From assembly GCF_030867095.1 (NCBI RefSeq), contig NC_081835.1, forward strand, positions 38,795,892-38,859,891: a stretch of DNA of 64,000 nt, in the 5' to 3' direction. A program made the position numbers and the translations under genes. The stretch comes from Alligator mississippiensis (lineage: Eukaryota > Chordata > Crocodylia > Alligatoridae). The first letter of the stretch is position 1; the number at the start of each line of letters is the position of its first letter. Below are positions 45,950 to 57,100 of this stretch, one piece after another. Below the pieces are notes generated by a model. The model was given only the letters and a program-made list of their open reading frames with translations, was not told where the DNA came from and made no database searches.

Positions 45950-48900
45950 GTAAGAGCCGGGCCGCTGCGTCCCGGGCTTCGCCTGTGGCTGCCGCGCCTC
46001 GCCCCGCGCTGGTGCCGCTCCTTAGCTAGCTTGTTGAGGCGACCTGCGGAGTAAGGCTACCCTGAAGGGATCTGCCCTTTAGAAAGAGGATCTTGCTGGC
46101 AGCTTTTCGGCGGGCACCCGTGGAGACTGAGAGCAAGCAAGGCCCTGGTGCTGCTGTTCCCTCAAAGTGTGGCGAGGCCACCTGCACTGAGCGCAGAGCA
46201 GTGACCGACCTGATACGCTCAGTGCGCGTGGGTCCTGGGGGGAACAGCTCGCTCGTAGGGTAAGTGCCAGAATGGGCTCAAATAACAAGCCTTGCTGCTG
46301 GGTGGGTAGTGGAAGGGGCATGGAAAGTGGCTAGACCAATGAAACTGACTTGTAATGCCTCAACACCAGTATAAATATTAGTTCTGGTTGGATCCTTATG
46401 CTTATGCTAGCTTGTTTTCTGGTGATGAAGTGTGGCTCTGAATCTTGTTGATGAAGAGAGGATCATGAGAAGCTGATCAGGGGTTCTCAAACTTTGTGAT
46501 ACCATGACCCTGTAAAATAATATAAAAATTTACGTGCTGCCCCCCTCCATGATTAAAGCTATTGACTTCATTAGGATTAGGTAGGAGATAGATAAAGCAC
46601 GTTCGCTAACCCATACACACCAAGATTACAAAACAAAAGGAACTTCCAATGTGGGCGAGTCCAAGAACACCTGCATCACTGCTGGGGGAGGGAAGCAGGC
46701 AGAGCATTTACACATTGGGGAGGGAAGAGAAGTTTGCGACTGCCTTTTAAGTTGCTCGCGACTCCCTGGGTCTGTTGCAACCCGCTGTTTGAGAACTCCT
46801 GGCCCAGATGGTTTTACTGACCTGGCAGGGGAGATGAACTTCTTTGTGGCCTTGAATGATCCAGTGTACTTAGAGGGTGAAGGCCTGTCCCTTGCAATGC
46901 ACGCAGCCCAACCCCAGCAAGAATCTACAAATACCTCCAATGCAAGGAGCTCGGTGACATACTTTATGGTGATGAGGGATTGCTCAGACTTCCCCTCTAG
47001 CTTGCTCCTTTGGCTAGGAGGACAAGCAAGATTAGAAGGCATCTGAACTCTAAGGCCTTTGGGCTTGGGGCTTGCATGTATGCTTGCCATAGATTTGGGA
47101 GTATCTGAAGCCCCAGGCTGAAGAGTCTGGGAGGTAGGATACTTGCTGGTGGTAGCACCACACAGGCTTGAACAATTGAGTTTTGTTTAGTCAATAGAAT
47201 TTAGAACTGATTTGGCTGACTTAGCCTAAGATGCAAAATTAAAAAAAAGAAAGAGGACCATGAATACCAAACATTTTTATCCTGGCAGGCAGTGTTTCCT
47301 CTAAGCTGCATGGGTGCTCCTAGCAGTGCGGCATGAGTGCTCCTGTGTGGCCGTGCACACCGTGCAGTTTAGAGGGAACGCTGCTGGCAGGTAATCCAGA
47401 CTCTTACCATCAGGATTGTAAGTGTTACTGCCTCAACAGAAGAGAACTTGTGCTGTATCTATTTATTATGTAAATGGAAGACTGCCAAGCCAGCACTTTT
47501 TAGCCATATTAAACTCAATATTAAAGTAACAAAGCATTTTCCACAGCACAATAAAATGGAAAAACTGTTCCATGCTGATGCTTTAATTCTTGAAATGTCC
47601 TGACTAAGCACCCTCAAAAGCCTAGAAACACTCTGACTCTTCCCTTTTTATTGTTAAAGTGGTTTTGTTGCTCTGTAGTTAAAGGTGGGGGGGAAGGAGG
47701 GGGAAGTAAAGGCAGATGTTTCTCTTGAGTGAGTGTAATCTGTTAAGAGAAAAATCTTGCCTGTTTTACTATGCATCATTTCTCCCATCAGAAAAAATAA
47801 TTAAAGTGTAAGGTTCTGTGTAGAAATCAACAGCAAAAAACAAATGGTTGAAGCTAAAGAATTATTGGTATGTTTTGAGCACCAGGCTTTATACACAGTA
47901 CTTGTTGCTTAACCTGATTCATCAAAGGGGTGCACTTCTTTAATATTAAAGGGAAATCTGCAAAGTCATTTTATCAGACTTGAGATAATACTCTTTAATT
48001 TCTTATAGTTCATTTTTCTTTCTTTTTTTTCTGGTATGCAGTGGAGGAAACTAATTCTCAAGTGCATGTAAACTGGGAGGAGCTAATGCTACCTCTTGAG
48101 TAAAAGCATGCTACTTGAGCTAACAAATTATGATTTCTTTATTTGCACAATGACAACACTCCGTATGATGCATTTATTAGAATTATTTGTAATGATAATC
48201 ACAGGTACACAACACAAGGTAGGTGATTTGCATGCAAAACAGGCTCTTGCCGAATACCTGATTGAAGATTTTGGTAATGTTCTGCATAAAAGCTTCTCAC
48301 AAAGATTGGTTAACTTGCAAAAATTTCAAGGTCTGGTGTCTCTGAAAATCCATGTTTCTTTTTGGTATTCTTAACTTTGTGAGTTGTACCAATCTGTCAA
48401 AGTTAGCTTTGTATAACACTTAATTCAAACTTCAGTATAAAATGAATGTCTGATCTTCACTTCTTTGAGACTAATCAAATCTGACAGCATTTTCTATTGT
48501 AGTTAATCAGGGTCATGCTTGGGTACACCCAAAATATTCTATATGGTTCAAAACCTGTCTGAAACTGGGTCTTTGTTCACTTTCTTTCTTCTTATTGGTA
48601 CTTTTCAAGGTATATCTGTTAAAGAGAAGGTATATCTTTTAAATTCTATTTTTGTTAACCAAATGGTTCATTCAGTGATTGAACTGTGAGTTCAGCATAG
48701 TGTTTCAAACTAACCTCTAAATGTTCTTGCTTTTTCAGTTGTTTCACCATCGTTCTTTTTTCACTTTATTAGTTCTCCGTTTTACTGGCTATGTTTCAAG
48801 GCAGTAGGTCCTGCTTAGATGGATATAGCAGAGCCTTCTGTGGCACTGAGCAACACAAAGAGTACCTTCCCTGGAATGAAGTCTATTTTTGTTATTGATA

Positions 48901-51116
48901 CAATGATTGCAACACAGATTGAAGGATTTAGTCTCTCAAATGGTTTGCTGAGCTTTTCAACCAGTGCAGTGATGTCAGACTGATTCAATTGTAGCTGATC
49001 AGGTTCAAAACTGTAATAGTAATGAGCAATTATTAATAAAAATGTATATCTTTTCAACTTGACCTACCATTTTCAAGTTAAGGGAGGGGAGGGTGTATGT
49101 GTGTAAGTGTTTCAGTGAACCTCGTCGCTGTATGGCACTTCTTTGTCAACTGCTTCTTGCCGTGTTTAGGATATGACCTGTGACTGCTTTTCACTGGAGT
49201 GTCCCCAACAGCCTGTGCTCGACGTTGTAGGTGAAAGGAGCAGAGTGTTTTTGGCTGCTCTGTTGTCCTCTTGTAGTTTCCACAGTCTGCCTGAGAGGGG
49301 GCAGACCAAGAGGGTGCTCAGGTGAAACTGTGCCATGCACCTAATGCAGTCAGATTGGAAGCAGCTGTGGCAAAAGCTTCCTGGTCTAACCCTGCATCTT
49401 GTCTCCCAGAAACAGAGGCAGACAGAGCAAGTGGAACTGTCCCATGCACCTTTATTTTCAGGAGGCATGTCACAGATGAATTGAGAGGTGGCTGCACCAG
49501 AAAGGTCTACCTGCCTGCATAACATTATGCAGGCAGGCAGCCACTTTTGTTGCAGCTCTTCCCCATTTGGCTCTGGTGTGCTTCTTGGAAACAGACGTGC
49601 TTGAGGTAGTTTCACCTCACAGTGGTGACAGCCTAAAGAGAGGTGCCACTGCCACCAGGTAAAACTGTCCCATGCACCATTCTTTGCTGGAAGTATGTCA
49701 GAACTGAACTGGGAAGAGCTGTAGCAGAAGTGGTATACCAGCCCTCAGAATGTAATGCAGGCAGGCAAGTCCTTCTGCTGCAGCTGCAGTTTCACCCTGT
49801 GTCAGAGGTGCATTGGTTTTCGTGGCACCCCAGTTGAGAACCAGTGGCTTATAGAGCAGAGGTGGCAAACTGTGATATGTGTGTCACAAATGGCATGGGA
49901 AGCCTGTGTGTGGCACATGGCAGATTGGGGATAGAACAGGCAGCATGGTGGCAGACAGAGAAGAAAGCAAAATGCAGAGGAGCAAATTGGGCAGGGAGTG
50001 ATACTCAGGCAGGGTTTAAAGCTAATCTGTGGCATGCTTGCCAAAAAGGCTGGCCACTATTGACCTAGAGCAGCATCGTCTCTGCACGTGCACACCAGCC
50101 AACTCGGGAAAGGGGAGAGAAGATGGGAACTAACAGTAAGTTCCTTGTTTGCATGTCTGTTTTTCCAGCCATATATTAGGACAAAGCAGGTATAATTTGC
50201 ACTTGCTGGGGACTGCTTCAAGCTGGCAAGAAATTTGCAGTTGGTTCTCTCTCCTTTCCCATCTTAGTGTGGCAAAGTGAACTGTATAAGATAAGGTATC
50301 CAGGTTGTAGCTGTATTGGTCTAGAGGAAAGGAGCCCTGATTGATGTATAAGGTAAAGAATCTGTCCCAGAGTTTTTATTGTATTCACTATAGCAGGATA
50401 GGCAATGTTTTTGGCTAGAGTGCCAAAAAAACTGCAGTCTACCTTGTAAGGTGCGGGAGTGCTGGCACACCAGAACAGCAAAAGCGGGGTGGGGAAGGGG
50501 TGCATGGCAAGATGCACTGAATATTCACAAGGTACCTTTCAGCCCTAAACTTCTGTGAATAAATATAAATAAATGTTATAAATGTGTTTTTTTTTGTTTT
50601 TTTTTTTTTTTTTTTACAATAAATACCAGGTTTTCTAAAAATTCTAAACCTGGTGACAATAAATAAAACTTCATATACTACCTTAGTTCTTATGTATTTG
50701 TTTTTGTTAAGCATGTTGTGATGAGAGAGAGAGGGGGGCGGAAAAAGAGGGGAGAAAGGGAAAGAAAGAGGCAAAGAAAGAAAAAAGAGAAGAAATAGAA
50801 AAATGGGGAGAAGAGAAGAAAAAAGAGGGAGAGAGAGAGAGTGAAAAAAGGGAAAGAAAAAAGAAGAGGAGAAGAAAAGAGAGATAAGACAGGGCGTTGT
50901 CTGCTTAGGCTCTGGCCCCACCCAGGGCTCACCCACTGGCTGGGAGCCCTGCCCACCTGCAGCTCCCCTCCAGGGGCCAGGCTCAGTTGGAGGACACAGC
51001 CCCAGACAGGGTTAGAAGAACACAGACTGTGTCCCTGCCTGTGTTTTCCTGACTCTGCCCCTAGTGCCTGCCATAGTGCTGGGAGCTGTGACTGCTCTGG
51101 GAGCCCAGAGCAGCAA

Positions 51117-51150
<34 letters not shown>

Positions 51151-54100
51151 AAACAATTTCCTTGCACACTTCCTGGCATACCAGGGAAAATATCTCTGCA
51201 TGCCACTAACTGGTACATGTGATGGGGTTGCCAGTCCCTGCTGTGCGGGCCAGGCCCCGAGCCTGCCCTCGTCGCCATGCGCGGTGGTGATTCCGATCCC
51301 ATTCTGGCCGCCATGGGCAAGCCGGGGGTGAACCGGGGTTGTACCGGACCTATCTCCAGTGCACGTAGGCTGTGGCCGGCAGCCCAGACACACAGGGTGG
51401 GAGAGAGCCGCGAAGCGGTTTTGCACACGTGAGTTAGAATTAGTCACGGAGGCATAATGGTTGATTGAAAAGATTGTTTACTTACACCCAAAGATGGTAT
51501 CGGTGTAGGCTGGACAAGTTTCCAGGCACAGCTCCCGCTTGAACCCTCATTGGAGGATTCTGACAAAACGATTGCTCCCTCGGAGTTTGTTAGGCTCCGC
51601 GGGTCCGGTTAAGTTGGGTTCAAAAATTTCCCCGGAGTTATTCAGGCTCCGCAGGTCCGATAAATTTTCCCCGGAGTTTGCTAGGCTCCACGGGGTCCGA
51701 AATTACAGGAAAGGGATACGTCTAGGATTGCGCTCAGCAACGGGGAGAGGCGAGAAGCGAAAGCTCCGTAGGCTCGGTTCTATTGCCTCTCTTGCCTGCT
51801 TAGGGGAGGCGTGTCGGGTCCGCGAGGGTCCACAGCGCTTAGAGATCTTCACACAGAATCTCTCTCTCTCTTTTCCTCCCTCCTCCAGCTTGGGCGGAAA
51901 CTACCCAAGCCTTTTGTACGGCTAGCAAGCCAATCGCTAGCCGCCATGTGTGCCTAAATTAGGAATCGGCCAATAACATGACGCGGATCCTAATACAAAT
52001 GGCGGGAACTTCTTTGCAACGTGTATCACTATGGTGCAAGAAAGAGATGCACACTGCAAAGAAGCTGCAATCCGGCGGGAAATCCCCCGTTGCACCAGAG
52101 TTCTCTAGCAGCAGAGAACTCTACCGTGCAAAGAAAGCGACAAATTTGGCGGGAAATAATTTAGCGGTGCCGAAGCGCGCACAAACAAAAAATCACAACT
52201 TTGGGTTGTGACACCTGCACTATAGTTTCCTGATCTCTTTGAACTATATTTCATTGTTGGTCTGCAAAGGTTGATTGCTACTGATCTTTTGGGTCAAATA
52301 CACACTTTGTTCACGTTTTTTGATTAATTGGTTTTAGCCTTTGCTCGCAGTGTAACATTTTGCTCATTGCACTTTGAAAGAGTCTTACCTTGTGACTTTT
52401 AAGTGGTACAATGCAATTCTGAATAGAACTTGTACCCATGTTTCTCATACATTCAAGTATATTGTCTTTGTTTCCCTATGTTTTAAATACAGTAGAAGCA
52501 TTGGTTGCATATTGGATTAGCACTGATAAAAGGAAAATTAACATTATCAGCTGTCAGGTTTGGGTTGTTTTTTTTTTTTTGTGGCCAGTGTAACCAATTA
52601 AAGTTCACCAATAAATATAATATGCCTTCTGGTTGGGGTCCCAGATACCGCATGCACGTGCGCAGCCGCACTTATGCATGTGGCCAGGAATGCAGCTGGG
52701 CAGCATGGAGAGAAGTGCCCTGCAGGTAAGTTTGGGGAGGGGAAGGGGTATGGGGAGGGTAGATCGAGGCCCGCAAGGTGAGGGAGGGAGAGGGGCAGGG
52801 GCTGGGGGCACTGCCTAACCAGGACAGTGAATGGGACCCCAGGCTGGGGTGGGAAGTGGGATGCAGCTCATCCAGGGGGCTCAGGGGGGAGGGTGGGAAG
52901 GTAGGGCAGCTATCCACCACTGCACACACCCCCAGGGGAAGCATGGGATGGCATGTTCCCCACCAGATTTGTGCACAGGGTGAAAGCGGGCTGCTTGCTG
53001 TGGGCTTGGGGCTCTCTGTTCTGCTACCTTCCCCTAGAAGCCCTGCACTGCCTACCCAGCAGCAGTGGGGTGGTGAGTTGTGGGGCAGGGCCCCCGAGGC
53101 AAAGGCAGCAGGGCGGAGAGCCCCAAGACTGCAGTAGGTAGCCCACATCCGCCCTCACCCTGCTTGGCTCAGCTCCGGTTAAAAGCATCTTCGCACATAA
53201 AAATGGTGGTGGTGGTGCTTGAACTAAAGCTCATTGGATGAGCTATATTTCGGGCGCCTCCACCACCAGTTTTAAGCACCGGGACACTGATCCCCTGGAT
53301 GAGCCTCCCATGGCTCTGTTCCACTCCCTGCCCCAGCCCCAGGTCCCATTCGCCTCCCTGGCTAGACAGCACCCCCTGCATCTGCCCCTGCCCCTGCCCC
53401 ACTCCCTCCTTCACCGTGCGAGTCTCGACCTGCCCCCCATTTCTCTAGACTTACCTGCAGGGAGCTGCTCCTCACTCTGCTTGGCTGCATTCTGGTAAAT
53501 TGGCTTTCGGATTGGTATTGGCTGATATGACTAGTTAATAATCGGCTATTGGTATCGGCCAAGGAAATCTTTATCAGTGCACCCCTAAATAGAAGGGATG
53601 CCAAGAACATTAAAAAAAAAAATAACAGTGTTTGGTATGATGCAGGATGGGTGAATCTCAAAAGGTCAGGACTTATCACTCTGATAGACATGCATAGGCA
53701 GCGGAAGGCTGGGGCTAATGGGATTTAGGCCCCCCAAAAGCAGGACAGCAGGGGCAGTGTACAACACCGCAAGGCAGCCCTGGTGTGGGCTCTGGGTGGC
53801 TGCAGTGGTGGGGAGGGGCGTGGAGGGGGGGGCAGATAGAGGCTCCCGCAGTGCCCAGCAGGTAAGTGTGGAAGGGGCATGGGGGAGGGAAGGGGTGTGG
53901 GCGGGGGCATATAGAGGGAGGGAGTAGGGCAGGGGCTGGGGTGAATGGGGCCCTGGGGTGGGTCGTGGGAGGGTTGGAGCCAGAGAGGCTCATTAAGGGG
54001 CATGGGGGGCTCCTGCTGCTGTGTGTACCCCCGGGGCAGGCATGGGGGGGTGGGTGCCCCTTGGATTTGTGCACGGGGCTTCACGGAGGTGGGTTGCTAC

Positions 54101-57100
54101 TACAGGCTGGGTTGTGCACCCCACAGCTGGTGCCTCAGCAGCTGCACGATGCCATGTGCCTCCTGCAAGCTGGCTGACTTGTCCCCTGCCTGCATGGTGA
54201 TGGGAGGTACGTGGCATTGTGCCCCATGTCTGCCCCATGGATGTGTGCCCCAGGATAAGCTGCTTGGGCTCCATTCTTCCCAGATCCTGCCCCTGACTGC
54301 CCCACTCTCTCCCTCGCTGCGGGGGCCTTGATCTACCCCTTCACTCCGCTTCTTGTTCACCTATTTACCTGCTGTGTGTGTGTGTAAGTATCTTTTAAGT
54401 TTTACTAAGCCCTCTGCAAATATTTTCTCCCTCTGCCTGTGTAGACATGGTTCATTACAGGATATAAGGCTTGGGAAAGCCCCGAAGTGTAGTGCATGGT
54501 ATAACTCCCAGTCAAGGAGCATCTCAGACCTGATGAAAGAGGCAGAAGGAAGCTTGGAGTTTTGGTTTGGGTTGGGGTTCCTTTTAAGTTTTACATATTT
54601 CTATTAGTGTTTTGGCAGCAGCTCAAACTGGTTGGAAAAGCTCCAAAATAACTACTAAATTGGAAATCCACCAGAGTGAGCTGCATGTTCACTAGCCTTA
54701 AGGATGAAACTTTTAAAAAATAGCATGAGGTGCCTTGACTAAGTGTAAAATTAAAGGCTTTGTATTTACCATGGAGAAAAAAAACCTCCTCTGGATAAAT
54801 AGCTTATTGCATGGTTTGGTAGCATTTACGAGTATTCCCAGAGCCATATTTTATATATAACTACTTTCTGTCTGGGTAATAATAGGGCATTGCTATACTT
54901 GTCTGAAAGAGGCACCTATAGAAGGACCATGACATGAAGCTAATCCTGCATGGTTGCACAAGAGGGACCTGTTCCTTATGTAATACCCACCTCCCTAACC
55001 ATTGTAGCTTAGTGTGTAGCTGTGTGTGGGTTGTTTTTTGTTTGTTTGTTTGTTTTTGTTTGGTTGTTTTTTTTAAAAAGCAACCAAGCACATAATTAGG
55101 GCTGTGAACTGTGTAGAGGAAAAGGATAACTTTTTCCAGAGCTGTTAATTGGAATAAAGAATTGTTTTAAACTTTAACATGAAGTAGAGAATGAAGACAT
55201 ATTTAGTAGGAAGAAATTTCATAGTATTTGAAATGTAGCTGGTACAACTATGCTGAATGGCTGAAAACACTGCAATGAAATGCGACTTCAAATAATGCTC
55301 TAAAGCATTGCTTTTCAATCATGATGCCATGACATCCCTGATATGCCTCGAGAGCCTTTCAATGGTACTGTGGCATGCAGTGTAATGTTAGCATTGTTAA
55401 GTGTACTGACATGATTTCCCCCATGAAGTGTGGGAATGGGGGAGGCTGCTGAAGCACTGTAACTATCACGCTTCAGCAGACTCGATTAATTGAGTCTGCT
55501 CTGATGCACTGCAATTCAAATGTCAGAGTAGCTTCTTTGCTTATGTACAGGCACCCTCCAATATGAGGTACTAAATTAACATGCAAATGTGCTGTAGCAC
55601 AAGTGCATGTTTTTTTTTAGTGACACAATGCACAGTACCCTACTAAGCTTATTGGATTACTGCGCATTAGTATATTAGCATGGTGTTTTACGCATCAGTT
55701 TAATACACAGAATAGGCTACTGTGCCTTAAAGTGCATGTGTAGATGTGCCCACTGATTTGTTGTGGAGATGGGTAGGCCTGGCATCTGTCATAGTCTGCT
55801 ACACCGGACTTCAACAAGACAGTCATTTTGTCATCCTGAGCAAAATGGTCTAAACCAGGGCATTTCCTGATGGGGCAGGGGCTTAGAGCAAGGAGCTTGT
55901 TGGGGGGAGATTTTTGGATGGCCTAGTGGCTTGACTGGTGCGGCCCCTGGTGTGTGTGACCCCTGGGGGCTTAGAAATTGGACAGCCCCGGTGTAAACCC
56001 CTTTCCCCTCCCTCTTTTCCTTTCCTTTTTTTTTTTTTTTTTTTTTAATATCACTTACAGCTGAGATAGAAATTATACCTGGATAACCATTTTTTGTGAC
56101 ACCTACACACCTGCTGTGTATGTGTAAGGCCTATGAAATATGGCTCTGCAGTTGATTTATCAGAACAAAGTAGAGAATCTGTCTTTATCAGCCTTATACT
56201 TTAGGAACTTAGCTTGTTTATTTTGTTTTTTTTTGCTCGGTTTTTTGCTTGTTTTATGAAAAATAAATTTGGTATGTGCACATAACATCAATGTGGGTAC
56301 AACAAATGAACAACCAAACTAAATTTGGATAATTGTTCTGTTCTCCGTAGATCTGTTGGGAATAAATTTCCAAATAACAAAATTTGAAGTCTGTTATAAA
56401 GGTTTCAGGCTTCTTATATTTGAAGCTTATATTGCCCATATTTTTTTTAAATTAAAAAAATAGTATATATTTTCTAAGGCTATATGTAAAGATTTTCCTT
56501 TTACACTACCTGTTCAGCAAATCCTCTAGCTGCCAGCTGTTAATCCTAGAACTCTGACAGTTCTAAAACCCCCAACTTACATGACTTCTATATAGGCCAG
56601 TACCTTACATCTGGTTGATACTCAGCATCAGTCCTACTTGCCATATTCACAAGGCATGAAGACATAGCTAGAAGTTTTCATGATGTCTTTCTTGAAGAGT
56701 AAACTATTTTAATAGTCACTTTCACTGTCTAAGCTTATTGGACTAAATCCCTTTCCTCTTTTTTGTAGTAGTAGCCCCAACTGCTATCGGATCCAAAAAC
56801 AAAGAGCTGAAACTTAATTTGACTGTATTTTTACTTTCCCCTCTCTTTTTTTTCCAGATCTCCTTCCACCAGGGGTCTGCAATCTCCTTAACCCTGCAGC
56901 TATCTATGCAAATAATGAAATCAGCCTGGGAGACGTTGAGATCTATGGCTTTGATTATGATTATACATTAGCACAATATTCTAATTTATTACACTCAATG
57001 ATTTTCAACACTGCCAGAGACATCTTAATTGAACAGTACAAGGTAACCTTTTGCTAATGGGATGAATGTGTGTTTAATTAATCAATTTTATTTTTAGTTC

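Larger units (their letters stand above)
50394..52217. mobile_element. hAT-type transposon with exact 8-bp TSD, split by a solo LTR
   Basis: The left end is CAGGATAGGCAATGTTTTTG. The right end, after removing the LTR at 51218-52213, reads ACTAACTGGTACACCTG. It is flanked by identical CACTATAG copies (50386-50393, 52218-52225). The interior contains T-rich, purine-rich and A-rich low-complexity tracts and no transposase. Confidence 0.8.

Noticed and set aside
50439-50956. Ser/Leu/Phe-rich minus-strand frames
   Set aside because: Artefacts of the polypurine tract; no start context or splice support.
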